Shown one piece after another: positions 26,045 through 35,269 of a DNA stretch of 64,000 nt; position 1 is the stretch's first letter, and each line of letters opens with the position of its first letter. The notes beneath the pieces are model-generated. The model was not told the origin of the DNA, ran no database searches, and saw nothing but the letters and a program-made list of their open reading frames with translations. The position numbers and the translations under genes were made by a program. The stretch comes from an uncultured Bacteriovorax sp. Its GTDB lineage: Bacteria > Bdellovibrionota > Bacteriovoracia > Bacteriovoracales > Bacteriovoracaceae. The DNA lies in contig CAMLMH010000004.1 of the NCBI GenBank assembly GCA_946481315.1, positions 124,001 to 188,000 of the forward strand, written 5' to 3'.

Positions 26045-26791
26045 ATGATTTTTGATTTAAAAAGGTATCAATTAGTCGTTATCGATTATCCCGTTTTTGC
26101 CTGGGATGATGGACTTTGCCAGCAGCTTCTAGGGGAGGCCATCAAGCTAAAAATAGAAGGCTATCACAGTACGTATTCAGACCGGGTCATGCCGTTTGAT
26201 AAGGCCGATTTTTTTGGGACCCATCTTATCTTTTGTGAAGAAGTTAAAGATAAACTGGTTCCCATTTTTTTCTACAAGTCAGCTCCCTATGATCGATGTC
26301 TTAAACATAATTTTGAATTTCCTGCCTTTACCTGTGTTAAGACCGACGGTCATCCCAGTCTGGTGACGGATCTTAATAAACTCATAAAAAATGTTAATGC
26401 CCCGGAAAAAATTTCATTTGATTCATCCTGGGCCCAGAATATTAATTATCGCTTCTCTGGTGATCAGGGAATGAAAGAACGGCTTAGAGAAATAATGATG
26501 ATGGTCATTGTTCAGCATCACCGGGAATTTAATTTGCCACATATGTTGTGCACCGGAGTCGTAAAAGTAAAAACGGATCAGTTTTTTCTGAGAATCGGAA
26601 TGCAAAAGCTCAATGAGCACGCCCATCATAATGAATATTTCATGGATGGAACGGAGATGGTCATATTTTATGCCAGGGATTTTTCTCCCGAGGCCCTCAT
26701 CGCGGCGGAAAAGTATAAATACCTGTGGGATAAAAAATTATTGATAGATGGGCTTAAACTGCAGGATGTCCGCAGAAGGAGCGCTGCTTAG
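26045..26791 (+). CDS. Unassigned protein, possibly GNAT/autoinducer-synthase-like
   Basis: I do not recognise it with certainty. The 248-residue protein has IEGYHSTYSDRVMPFDKADF followed by GTHLIFCEE and VPIFFYKSAPYDRC, a layout recalling LuxI-type and other N-acyltransferases (Tyr/Phe-rich loop, Asp-x-x-Asp, strand, Arg). The C-terminal part contains FFLRIGMQKLNEHAHHNEYF. There is no signal peptide or membrane segment. A strong GGAGG ribosome site precedes the ATG. Its 3' end overlaps the convergent helix-turn-helix gene by 54 bases. An acyltransferase role is only a hypothesis. Confidence 0.5.
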   Translation: MIFDLKRYQLVVIDYPVFAWDDGLCQQLLGEAIKLKIEGYHSTYSDRVMPFDKADFFGTHLIFCEEVKDKLVPIFFYKSAPYDRCLKHNFEFPAFTCVKTDGHPSLVTDLNKLIKNVNAPEKISFDSSWAQNINYRFSGDQGMKERLREIMMMVIVQHHREFNLPHMLCTGVVKVKTDQFFLRIGMQKLNEHAHHNEYFMDGTEMVIFYARDFSPEALIAAEKYKYLWDKKLLIDGLKLQDVRRRSAA

Positions 26792-27658
26792 TTTTTTAAA
26801 TGGGGCAATGTCCATCAGGTATTTGTTGGAACTGTCGCCATCATACATAGAATTAAGTTTCTCAATCCGGGAATACCGGCGGTATTTGAAATATGTCATG
26901 GAGGAAATGCATCCCATTTTCGTGAGACACACTTGTTCATTACCAAAGTTTTCCGGACGAACTTCGAGTTCTTCCAGGACTTCTTTTTTAGGTATGGCCT
27001 CAATAATGGCGAAGTCATTAACGATATCACTGATGCGGTAATCACAGTTTTTATCGAAGACCTGGGCACATTCATCAAAGAACACATCCAGAATGCTGAA
27101 GATGTCTTTTTGATCGCCCAGTTTGTCTTTTAAAAGTGTTTCTTTGAATGAAAAAGGTGTCCGTTGACCCATGGCCACGAATTCGCGTTCAGTAAAGTGA
27201 TAGGTCTCGGAGAGGTATTTAACAACATCGGCCAGTAAATGAGCGTTGGCCGTGTTGGTTTCATCCTGAATGTATTCTTCATTCAGCTGAAACTTGCGGA
27301 GCAGATTGGTTTTGGCCCGGGTACCACGGGTTGTTTCCAGGTAAGATAAAATATTCTTTGTCGGACCGGTTTTAGCATAAGCAGCGCGACTGTAGCGATC
27401 AGGGAGGATCTTCTGTTCCATACCTGATGGAAGATAGTTTAAGTGAAAATCAGTTTTTAGTAGATCTGTGAAGTGAAAGTTTAATTTCTCGGCCAGGTCG
27501 TAGATACAGGCCATCGGTAAAAAGGCGTTGCTGTTTTTACATTTTGAGTAAAGCGCCTGACCTACACCTATATATTTGGCGAAATCAGACTCAGAAAGCA
27601 GCATCGTCTCTCTTATTTTGTCGAGGTTATACCAGAATATCTGCCGCTCATTGGGCAT
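26738..27658 (-). CDS. HTH regulator with conserved effector-like domain (paralogue A)
   Basis: The 306-residue protein starts with a lambda-repressor-like helix-turn-helix (about 10-65: IRETMLLSESDFAKYIGVG, then LYSKCKNS). The remaining 220 residues form one domain with LLRKFQLNEEYIQDETNTA, ADVVKYLSETYHFTEREFVA and FDECAQVFDKNCDYRISDI. The same order of blocks occurs in the upstream gene's product, so the two are paralogues with an N-terminal DNA-binding part and a sensing part of unknown ligand. Its ATG lies inside the 3' end of that gene (11-base overlap), and its own 3' end overlaps the convergent gene at 26738-26791. Confidence 0.65.
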   Translation of the reverse strand: MPNERQIFWYNLDKIRETMLLSESDFAKYIGVGQALYSKCKNSNAFLPMACIYDLAEKLNFHFTDLLKTDFHLNYLPSGMEQKILPDRYSRAAYAKTGPTKNILSYLETTRGTRAKTNLLRKFQLNEEYIQDETNTANAHLLADVVKYLSETYHFTEREFVAMGQRTPFSFKETLLKDKLGDQKDIFSILDVFFDECAQVFDKNCDYRISDIVNDFAIIEAIPKKEVLEELEVRPENFGNEQVCLTKMGCISSMTYFKYRRYSRIEKLNSMYDGDSSNKYLMDIAPFKKLSSAPSADILQFKPIYQ

Positions 27659-28484
27659 ATTGAACCTGCCATTCCTGGTTGTGCTTCATTTCCTGAATGG
27701 ATGGAAGAGAAGCTTTAAGGTTTTGAGTCGATTTCATGACGTGATAAGGATAAAGCAGATTGTAGTTCACAATAACATCGGCCTTTTTCATGGCATGCAG
27801 AGGAAGATTAGCATTCTGATTTAAGTGAATACTGTATTCGCCCTTATTAGATCCCATTTTGTATTCGAACAGATTATCGCGGTCGCTGTTGATAATATTA
27901 AAGAAATCTTCAGCCGAGCCCGACTGAAGTAAATGGTCCATGTGTCTTCCCAGAGCGCTGTTAAAATTCAGGTCCAGGAGCGCCAGGGATTTTTCATTAA
28001 TTTTGATTTCATCCAACAGGCCAAAAAAGGCATCGACAAAATCATATGGCAGCGGGTGATTAAGAATATAAAAAATCTCGCGGGAGATTTTATTGTCTTT
28101 TAAAAAAGTATCGAATGTCTTCTGGTGATTTTTTACCATGAAGTCATAAAGAGGACGGATTTTGTTCACTGTAAAAATATACGGGCCATCTTTGAAATTA
28201 AATTTTGGAGCTAAAACCGATCCTTCAGTTTTAAGTTGTTTGAAGGCACTTTCGTTAAATTCTACACCGGCGTAGGTAAAGCAGTAAGGATCAAGAATAT
28301 TGAATGCTTTTAGAAACCTAAACCACAGACCCAGCTCCGGACTCATCAGGGCCGACTCAATTTTAGAAATCGTTCCCTGAGTCACACCTAAAATGGCCGA
28401 AAATTCTGTCTGATGAAGTTTGTGAAACTTGCGGGTCGACTTAAAAAGAGCGGCAATGTTGAGTGTAGCTTCTTTACTGATCAT
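27648..28484 (-). CDS. XRE-type HTH regulator (paralogue B)
   Basis: The 278-residue protein has a clear XRE helix-turn-helix (about 10-65: FHKLHQTEFSAILGVTQGTI then SKIESALMSPELG). The rest, about 210 residues, has FDTFLKDNKISREIFYILNH, PYDFVDAFFGLLDEI and DNLFEYKMGSNKGEYSI, corresponding in order to blocks of the downstream paralogue. An ATG at 28484 with a GAGAG ribosome site is chosen; a GTG at 28499 that overlaps the hydrolase stop by one base is also possible. Tight packing with the hydrolase gene upstream and paralogue A downstream makes a three-gene operon. Confidence 0.7.
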   Translation of the reverse strand: MISKEATLNIAALFKSTRKFHKLHQTEFSAILGVTQGTISKIESALMSPELGLWFRFLKAFNILDPYCFTYAGVEFNESAFKQLKTEGSVLAPKFNFKDGPYIFTVNKIRPLYDFMVKNHQKTFDTFLKDNKISREIFYILNHPLPYDFVDAFFGLLDEIKINEKSLALLDLNFNSALGRHMDHLLQSGSAEDFFNIINSDRDNLFEYKMGSNKGEYSIHLNQNANLPLHAMKKADVIVNYNLLYPYHVMKSTQNLKASLPSIQEMKHNQEWQVQYAQ

Positions 28485-28498
28485 GGTTTTATCTCTCA

Positions 28499-29347
28499 CT
28501 ATGTGAGGGGCACTCCTGCTGGATTGTCCCGGTTTAATGGCAATTTGTCTGCAGCATTGGTAAAAACGTTATCTGCAAATGCTAATAGTCTTGCATTAAA
28601 CTCCTCGGCATTCATCGAATGAGGGACGTGACCGGCATTAATTGTGGTTGAACACAAACTCATGCCCAGGTCATTTAAGGCAAGACTAATGTATTCATTA
28701 TTAACTAATTTCTCGTTTTCGGAAACTAAAACTAAACTTTTACCTGTGAAGTTTTTTAGAAGATTGAATTCATCCTGGTATTCTCCCGCGACAACAGACT
28801 GAAGAATACTTGTTCTGGCCTGCGGATCTGTCCTTAAGAAATCTGTTCTGGCCACATCTCTTTGTGGACCTGTGTATTCAAGTTCTGTGAGGAGATTTTC
28901 AATTTCTTCCAATGAAGAAGACTCTTTTGAGAGCGCAGCCGCTTTTTCATTGGGAAGAAAGATACTGAAGTCGATAGGTTTTTTCAGCATGGGTGTCCCG
29001 TAAATCATCAAACCCGCAATTTTCGCCTTTCCCGTTGTCTGTAGAGCAATATGTCCACCGAGAGAGTGTCCGACCAGCAGGGCCTTTTTTATATTAAGTA
29101 CACCTAACAATCCGGCAACGATATCGCTGTAGAGATTCAGCGAATATCCCGATGCCCGGTCAGAATCACCGTGACCCGGGAGGTCCATAGCGATCAGACG
29201 ATACTGTTCAAACAGACCATCTTGGTATTGAGCACGGAAAGAATTTTTAGAGTGAGAGTTTCCATGAATGAAGAGGAGAGTTTGTTCTTTGTCGGAATTG
29301 AGATCAAGATAAGAGATGGTCAGGCCCGAAAGTGTAATTTCATTCAC
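28499..29347 (-). CDS. Alpha/beta hydrolase
   Basis: The 282-residue protein is a typical alpha/beta-hydrolase: TLLFIHGNSHSKNSF for the oxyanion hole, LIAMDLPGHGDSDRASGY, the nucleophile elbow LLVGHSLGGHIALQ (Ser near residue 98), LVLVSENEKL near the acidic residue and the late ATTINAGHVPHSMN-type block with the catalytic His (seen as NAGHVPHSM). There is no signal peptide. The start is a GTG with GGAGA 7 bases upstream. It leads the operon with the two HTH paralogues, so its substrate may be the ligand or signal that they sense; that is inference. Confidence 0.85.
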   Translation of the reverse strand: MNEITLSGLTISYLDLNSDKEQTLLFIHGNSHSKNSFRAQYQDGLFEQYRLIAMDLPGHGDSDRASGYSLNLYSDIVAGLLGVLNIKKALLVGHSLGGHIALQTTGKAKIAGLMIYGTPMLKKPIDFSIFLPNEKAAALSKESSSLEEIENLLTELEYTGPQRDVARTDFLRTDPQARTSILQSVVAGEYQDEFNLLKNFTGKSLVLVSENEKLVNNEYISLALNDLGMSLCSTTINAGHVPHSMNAEEFNARLLAFADNVFTNAADKLPLNRDNPAGVPLT

Positions 29348-29470
29348 GCATTTTTCTCCGTTGGGCCATTATTCAGGCCATTCCGGAATGAATTTACAGC
29401 ACTTTGGAGTATTATGCTAGTGGCCTTGAAAATTCTATAGTCACTGCAGCATTAATGAGGATTCAGTCTT

Positions 29471-30814
29471 TTATTTCTTTTTCTTAAGGGTTTTCTCAAG
29501 AGCATGAATAATAACTGCAACCTCCGGGGCAGGGTAGCGCTTAAAAAGCTCTTCAGTGATTGGCCGCGGCTCACCGCCTGTCTCTTTGAATTTGACTAAT
29601 TCCAGGACAAAATGATGGGCAATGATAAAGACCTTGGAGAGATCGGGAAGTTTTTCAATACTGTTGGAAAATCCTTTGCCGTTAAAGGCCCCGTGATGAT
29701 GGCGAATGATTTCGTCGGCCCCTGTTGGAGCATCCGGGTGGTTTTTTACCAGCAAAGCAGCTTCGTGGGCGTGATTAAAGACCAGGTCCCAGGTTTCTTC
29801 GGGAAGCTCTGCTTTTTCCAGTTCCTCAAAAGAATTAATCTTCGTCAGTTCATCGTGATCACTCAAAGTGATGTCGTGAAAAAAAGCAGCAAAGGCTAGT
29901 TTGTCATGAGCTTCCCGGTCGGTGATTTTGAGATTTTTTACCACTTCAGAAGCAACAACGGAGATCATGTGGCTGGTCTGATAGAGGAGTCCGGTTTTAG
30001 AGTTGATAACCTTGTGAAGCAGTCCGGACATTTCGGGATTGCGCTCAAAGTTTTTTATCATGTTCTGAATAATAGAGTCGGTTAACTGAACTGTTTCGGA
30101 ATTAAAGCCCAGCTTGATAATTTCTTTGATAGCTATGTCGTAGGATTCACCCATAAGCTGAATCTTTTGAGTAATGTCCATGGTGGGAGAGTCGATTTTT
30201 TCTACCAGTCGGTTAGAAAGCATAATCGCAAAACTTTTATAATGGTCTTTGGCGATATGGAAATGCTCCAGACCCTGCTCCAGGTAATGTTTAATAGACT
30301 CTTTGGAAAAATTATCACCGTTATGAATGCGTTTTACAAACTGATACTCTGTCGGTGATTTCTTGATGCGGATAAAAACATCACAATTAACGACATCGAG
30401 ATTCAGGAAATATCGAACTGGTACCGGTACATAATCAGGAACGGCTTTCTTGGCCAGTATAGCTTCATTGATACCGAGAATTTTAGCTGACGAATGAATG
30501 ACTTTTTCCCAGTCTTTGTCACTGGAGATAGACACAGCATTTTCATTTTTTTGTTTCAGGGATCCGCCTAATGTAATGAGCGGAATCTCCAGCTGATTGC
30601 TGAGCAGATAAGCGTTGATATCGTTAGCGGTATCCTCAGCATCCACTTTTACTTTAGTTATGATCAGATCAATGCTGGGTAAGATGGCCAGAAGATTCAA
30701 TGCCTCTTGTGCATTTTTACGATGAATGAGATCAACCCCCAGATAAGTCGTCAGGTTGACGGAAAGGAGATCATTCATTGTTTTGTTGTCTTCAATCAGG
30801 ATGACTTGGGCCAT
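29471..30814 (-). CDS. Pseudo-receiver protein with degenerate HD-GYP-like domain
   Basis: The 447-residue protein starts with a CheY-like receiver (about 1-115, VILIEDNKTMNDLL). Where the phospho-acceptor Asp is expected, the sequence reads DLIITKVKVD, so Lys replaces Asp. A middle part (about 145-215, DVFIRIKKSPTEYQFVKRIH) resembles the DUF3391-like segment that precedes many HD-GYP domains. The C-terminal HD part has AFFHDITLSDHDE near 310, NHAHEAALLV and IIRHHHGAFNGKGFSN, close to the HD-GYP pattern but without the GYP. Cyclic-di-GMP cleavage is possible but not assured. The ATG at 30814 has AGGA upstream. Confidence 0.72.
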   Translation of the reverse strand: MAQVILIEDNKTMNDLLSVNLTTYLGVDLIHRKNAQEALNLLAILPSIDLIITKVKVDAEDTANDINAYLLSNQLEIPLITLGGSLKQKNENAVSISSDKDWEKVIHSSAKILGINEAILAKKAVPDYVPVPVRYFLNLDVVNCDVFIRIKKSPTEYQFVKRIHNGDNFSKESIKHYLEQGLEHFHIAKDHYKSFAIMLSNRLVEKIDSPTMDITQKIQLMGESYDIAIKEIIKLGFNSETVQLTDSIIQNMIKNFERNPEMSGLLHKVINSKTGLLYQTSHMISVVASEVVKNLKITDREAHDKLAFAAFFHDITLSDHDELTKINSFEELEKAELPEETWDLVFNHAHEAALLVKNHPDAPTGADEIIRHHHGAFNGKGFSNSIEKLPDLSKVFIIAHHFVLELVKFKETGGEPRPITEELFKRYPAPEVAVIIHALEKTLKKKK

Positions 30815-30860
30815 AGAAATAAGTCCTGTTAAAAAAGTGTTTAACAGTCTTAAGTGTAAA

Positions 30861-31619
30861 TCAATTATCAACTATTTCAAGTATGGGAGAATTCTTCAGT
30901 TGCTCAGTTAAAGCTTTGTCAGTTTCGGAAAGTAAATTTGCTTTAGTCATTGATCGTTTTTTACCAAAACCCCGGGCATTTTCAATTGACCATCCGGCCT
31001 TAAGCATGGACTTGCGAATGCTGATGGAAGAACTATAGGTGGCCATTTTGACGGCCGGACTTGAGACCGCCCTCAAAAAACGAAACCACTCCACACTCCA
31101 GAGCGCAGGATTTTTTTTGGGAGAAAAGGGATCTTGAAAGATAGCGGTGAAAGGAGGCAGGGCGAGGGAATTGTCTTTTAGTGTTTTTCTTCCATCACCT
31201 ACAAAAAGGGTCACACTCACTCCGCGGTAGCATCCTTTGTAAATGACCCCGCGGTCATCTTCGGTCCTGCTAAAAGCTTCGGCATTTCCCAGGGTATGCT
31301 TCAGGGACCAGCAAAGAAGCCCTTCATCCAGCTCAATTGAGGTATAGGTAACAGGAGCAGTTGGAAGATGAGTATCCAGGAATTCAGCAAGCACAAAAAG
31401 ACCGAGTCCAATTCCAAAACCTACATCCAGAACATGCAGAGGAAGATCCGAATTCACCTGAGCTGAGATTTCACAGCCAGCAATATAATTGTGAAGAGTT
31501 TCTTCCCGGGCACCAGATAAGTTATGGCAGGCTTCATCAAAGTATTCCGACCACACGGTTAAGGTATTATCCTCGGTGGGAATAATTTTATACTGTCCCA
31601 GTTGACCTTTAAACTCCAT
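30861..31619 (-). CDS. mnmD: MnmD-type tRNA methyltransferase (MnmC N-terminal domain alone)
   Basis: The 252-residue protein matches the DUF752/MnmC methyltransferase domain, which completes mnm5 modification of the wobble uridine of tRNAs. Visible blocks are TLTVWSEYFDEACHNLSGA, ETLHNYIAGCE, VLDVGFGIGLGLFVLAEF (SAM binding), YTSIELDEGLLCW, IFQDPFSPKKNPALWSVEWF (the D-x-FSPxxNPxLW signature) and a KAGWSIENARGFGKKRSM end. The FAD oxidoreductase half of E. coli MnmC is absent, as in MnmD proteins. It is 46 bases upstream of the pseudo-receiver gene and may share its transcript. Confidence 0.87.
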   Translation of the reverse strand: MEFKGQLGQYKIIPTEDNTLTVWSEYFDEACHNLSGAREETLHNYIAGCEISAQVNSDLPLHVLDVGFGIGLGLFVLAEFLDTHLPTAPVTYTSIELDEGLLCWSLKHTLGNAEAFSRTEDDRGVIYKGCYRGVSVTLFVGDGRKTLKDNSLALPPFTAIFQDPFSPKKNPALWSVEWFRFLRAVSSPAVKMATYSSSISIRKSMLKAGWSIENARGFGKKRSMTKANLLSETDKALTEQLKNSPILEIVDN

Positions 31620-31664
31620 TATCTTTTCCTAAAAATTTCTGCCAAAGCGCCGATAGCTTAAACC

Positions 31665-32384
31665 ATGGGCCAAGCTTTGACCAACATCTTAATCTTTTCT
31701 TCTTTAATCGTCACCCTCACAGGTTGCGGTAACGGTACAGGTAAGGGGAAATCCATTACCAGCACCGATATTTCTGGTGTGCAGACTTTGGAAGAAGGAC
31801 CCATCAGCAATGCCGAAAGGGCCATCGCGACCCGGATTTGTTACGCCTATCAGTCAAAAGCTTCAACCTTTCGCCTGACACCTTTTATAGGTGCCAAATA
31901 TAATTTCCGTATCAACAACACAAATTGCTCAAATCAGCAGGAAGAATATACGGTTACGCCGACTCTTCGCTATGACCTGAACAATAATCTGGAATTTTTT
32001 GAAGCCGATACATCTAAACTTTATGCCAAAGTCGTGCAGACTGATTCTACAGGTTTTATTTCTCAGCTTTGTACCCGGATCAAAAACAATGAGGCCATCA
32101 GCAATACAACCATTATTGACAATGTGCTGACGCAGATCCAGTTTTTTCGTGACAATCTGGATGCCTATACCATCCGAACTTTTCTTCAGGATGCAACTGG
32201 CTCCAAGATTCAAAGTGCCGATACTTTTTACGTCCGTACGCAGTTTAATATCTCAAGCAGTGAACAAATTCTGGGAATGGATGAGCGCTTTATCCGGCAA
32301 AAAATCTGCCCGGGTGTTCAGACGGCCGGAGTCCCTAAATTTTCGGAATTCAATCAGGTCTTTGATAAGATTATTAAGCCATAA
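31665..32384 (+). CDS. Lipoprotein of unknown function
   Basis: Not recognised. The 239-residue protein has a lipoprotein signal (residues 1-21; lipobox TLTGC) followed by a Gly/Thr-rich linker (about 22-40) and a soluble part with cysteines in ATRICYAYQ, NNTNCSNQQ, ISQLCTRIK and RQKICPGVQ. Four spaced cysteines suggest two disulphides. It is divergent from mnmD (45 bases apart) and convergent with the next gene, 9 bases away. Confidence 0.7.
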   Translation: MGQALTNILIFSSLIVTLTGCGNGTGKGKSITSTDISGVQTLEEGPISNAERAIATRICYAYQSKASTFRLTPFIGAKYNFRINNTNCSNQQEEYTVTPTLRYDLNNNLEFFEADTSKLYAKVVQTDSTGFISQLCTRIKNNEAISNTTIIDNVLTQIQFFRDNLDAYTIRTFLQDATGSKIQSADTFYVRTQFNISSSEQILGMDERFIRQKICPGVQTAGVPKFSEFNQVFDKIIKP

Positions 32385-32393
32385 AACAAATTT

Positions 32394-34088
32394 TTATTTT
32401 TTATCTTCTTGTTTGGGCTGAACTTTATATCTGATGACTTCGTTAATCTCTCTGACATTAAACTGAGTCGTATTGCTGTCTTTTTTCAGATCGGCTTTTT
32501 TCAGGCTATCCAGCATTCTGTTTTTGTCCTGTTGATTTTCCATACTTTCTACTTCGGCGAAAACCGAAGCAGTGTTTCGGGAAGTCACTTTTTTACCGTC
32601 TTTTTCACCGTCAACTTCCAGGTACCCGGAAACAATATTGGTAAACTGGACCAGCTGTCCTAACTCTTTGGTTCTTTCTGAAAATTCTTTTTTAATTGAA
32701 CTCAGCTTGGAGATATTGGCGTTAGGATCTTTAGGATCATTAACCGTTTTATCCAGAATTTTCTTGCTCATGCTTTTTATAATGGCTTCTTTTTCGGCAG
32801 CAAAACGTTCCTTAATTTCTTCGCGGACTTTAGTGATGTTATCTTTGCTGGTCATTTCTTCAATTTGCTTTTTATCATAACCTTCTTCTTCCAGATAAGC
32901 GGCAACATTTTTATCATCTTTTAGTTTTTCATCCAGCATTTCCGCCTGAATTTCCTGTCCCAGACCGAATTCAGCTACGGCCTTTTCATTTTCTTCCTTC
33001 TTCTCACTTAAAAACTTTTTACATTTTTCAGGATCCTTAATGCCGCTGTTGCCAAGACATTCTTCAGCTTCTTTTTTGAGCGCCTCATTTGTGTCTGCAA
33101 TTTTCCCTTTAGTGATATCAGCAGAAGTGATGGAAGTCAGGTTGTCGGCTGCTCTTTTGTTCTCATCGGCCACGACCATATTACTCACAACGGCCGTCAC
33201 GCCATTGGCAGTATCTTTTCGTAACTGATCATAAAATTCTTTCTGCTTATCGGCGATAATGATATTTTTACGGGCCGACTTTACAAAATCCATGACCAGA
33301 CAGGCCTGATATTTAGATTCAGAATCATTGGCCGCATTTTCATAACAAACTTTAGGAATCCCTCCGATACAGGCCTTCCATCTTTCCTTGGAACTGTCAT
33401 CACCCAGGTTCATTGTTTTGAGGGAGGCAATATTGGCGGCCTTATTGTCTTCGTCATATTTGCAAATCCCTTTTGTCCTGCAATCCATATCGGAATCATC
33501 AGTTCCCAGACAATAAGAGGTGAGGACGTTAACAATGGATTTACCCAGTTCTGATTTATAGAGCTTGATATAATCTTCGTGATCCACGGATTTGATTTTT
33601 TTGTCTTTTAATTCTGCGTCTGTTGTCTGAAAGACTTCTGCCAGCTTAGTTCCAAAGAAATCAGAAAGCGCTTTAACGGTCGGATCGGAATTATAGTCTT
33701 TACCGACATTCACTCTCCGGCCTGTCAGCGATTCTTTTTTATCAGTGCTGGCCGGTGCACGTCCTGCGCCGGAAGCGTCCTTTTTCTTGGCAGATTCAGC
33801 ATAGATTGTTTCAACCTGTTTTTTTAAGGCAGAATCGGCCTTCACTTTTTCCCACAGACATCCAGGAATTTTTTCTTTCTGGGTTAAGAAATCCTTATCA
33901 CACTCTTTATAAAATTTTTCCACTGCTGGTATTTCCAGCATCTTCTGAAGAGTTTCATCCTGACGGACATCACCGTAAACTTCACTTTTAGAAGCTTCTT
34001 TGCTTACTTCTGCGGCAAAAGTCACAGGGCCCGCAGTCAGGGTGGCCAGAATGAGAGTGAAAAACGAGAGGTTCATACCTGATATCAT
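32394..34088 (-). CDS. Exported, highly charged helical protein
   Basis: Not recognised. The 564-residue protein has a signal peptide (residues 1-25, ending GPVTFAAE) and a mature part very rich in Lys, Glu and Asp, consistent with long helices or coiled coil (about 250-530). A cysteine-rich middle (about 165-245: SYCLGTDDSDMDCRTKGIC, ERWKACIGGIPKVCYEN) holds the likely disulphides. The ATG at 34088 and another at 34076 are both possible; a longer frame upstream is not typical of an exported protein. It is downstream of the second recombinase gene with 80 bases between. Confidence 0.65.
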   Translation of the reverse strand: MISGMNLSFFTLILATLTAGPVTFAAEVSKEASKSEVYGDVRQDETLQKMLEIPAVEKFYKECDKDFLTQKEKIPGCLWEKVKADSALKKQVETIYAESAKKKDASGAGRAPASTDKKESLTGRRVNVGKDYNSDPTVKALSDFFGTKLAEVFQTTDAELKDKKIKSVDHEDYIKLYKSELGKSIVNVLTSYCLGTDDSDMDCRTKGICKYDEDNKAANIASLKTMNLGDDSSKERWKACIGGIPKVCYENAANDSESKYQACLVMDFVKSARKNIIIADKQKEFYDQLRKDTANGVTAVVSNMVVADENKRAADNLTSITSADITKGKIADTNEALKKEAEECLGNSGIKDPEKCKKFLSEKKEENEKAVAEFGLGQEIQAEMLDEKLKDDKNVAAYLEEEGYDKKQIEEMTSKDNITKVREEIKERFAAEKEAIIKSMSKKILDKTVNDPKDPNANISKLSSIKKEFSERTKELGQLVQFTNIVSGYLEVDGEKDGKKVTSRNTASVFAEVESMENQQDKNRMLDSLKKADLKKDSNTTQFNVREINEVIRYKVQPKQEDKK

Positions 34089-34168
34089 ATCATTCTTATC
34101 GGATAATCCGGTAAGAACTAAAGCCTCGCCCATAAGCAGGGCATCGGGGCGCCTCAATTAGTTGGCAG

Positions 34169-35152
34169 TTATTCTTTCTTATTCAGAAAGCCCAGACCAA
34201 AGACCGGACTGTCGGAGAGTTTCTGGCGGCGTTTGTTATACTCTTCAGTCGTTTTAACGGAAGCATGACCGACATCTTTTGAGACTTTATACAGATCCAC
34301 TCCCGCTTCCAGAGCTGAGCCGATGTAACTAGCACGTGCTGAATGGGGTGAAATACGGTGATGAATGCCCGCTTTTTTACACCAGGTTTTGATAATGTAA
34401 TCGATAGATTTAGGATTAAGAGGCTTCACAATATGGGCAGGATCCAGCGGATTTTTAGAAGGCCTGAAAATCCAGTCCTCGGGATGAATCTTTTCACCAT
34501 CGCGTTCAATGAAACTGATATATTCATTGATAATCTCGGCGCATTTGGGATGCACAACTTTAGTCAGCTGCTTTCCGCCCTTAGCGCGCACTTCGATGAT
34601 GTGGTGAGCGTCTTTGACCATATAGTTCTTACGGCGCAAATTGATGAGTTCCGCTTTACGAATACCTGTCGTAAATAGGGTGTAAATAACTGCTTTATGT
34701 AACAAACCCGCCCCGGTTAATTCATCCACCATAGATAACAAGACAGAGATATCATCATCTTTTAAATCATTGGTCGGTTTTATCACTTCCTGGCGCGGGC
34801 GTTTGATTGATGAACATGGATTGAATTCAATCAGGCCTTTTTCAACGAGAAAATCAAAAAAACTGGAGTTAGCGGCCAGTTTGCGGTTGATGGTTTTAGG
34901 GGCAAAAGAGTTATCGGTAAGCCAGTTCCTGAAGGCCACGACATGAACCCGTTCGATTTGTGAATAAGATTTCACATCACTAAAGTGTTCACTTAAGAAT
35001 TCAAAGAACTGGGAGATATCATTGCGATATGATTTGCGTGTATGTGGAGACTCGAAGTTGCTGAAGAATTCATACTCAAGCTTGGCGTTGAAACTTTGAT
35101 GAGTTCCGGTGATTAAAGCATGATTGTTGGTCTTTCTGACAGGCATATTCAT
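34169..35152 (-). CDS. Tyrosine recombinase (second)
   Basis: The 327-residue protein has the two-domain integrase structure: a core-binding domain (about 25-115, TRKSYRNDISQFFEFL) and a catalytic domain with Arg in FTTGIRKAELINLRR, Lys in VRAKGGKQLTK, His-x-x-Arg in RISPHSARASYIGSALE, His in KDVGHASVKTTEEY and the nucleophilic Tyr of that block. The C-terminal tail after the Tyr is short. It is close to XerC/XerD in size, but no dif site is in view. There is no adjacent phage or transposon gene. A second in-frame ATG lies 6 bases in. Confidence 0.88.
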   Translation of the reverse strand: MNMPVRKTNNHALITGTHQSFNAKLEYEFFSNFESPHTRKSYRNDISQFFEFLSEHFSDVKSYSQIERVHVVAFRNWLTDNSFAPKTINRKLAANSSFFDFLVEKGLIEFNPCSSIKRPRQEVIKPTNDLKDDDISVLLSMVDELTGAGLLHKAVIYTLFTTGIRKAELINLRRKNYMVKDAHHIIEVRAKGGKQLTKVVHPKCAEIINEYISFIERDGEKIHPEDWIFRPSKNPLDPAHIVKPLNPKSIDYIIKTWCKKAGIHHRISPHSARASYIGSALEAGVDLYKVSKDVGHASVKTTEEYNKRRQKLSDSPVFGLGFLNKKE

Positions 35153-35269
35153 AGTATGATCCAGATCAGTTCTGTTTAAATGTGATTAACTCTATTGTAC
35201 ATCAGACGATAAGGAGCAAAAGAGGAAAAAAGATCAATAGGGAAGGATCGTAAAAAAGAGGGTAGAGCT

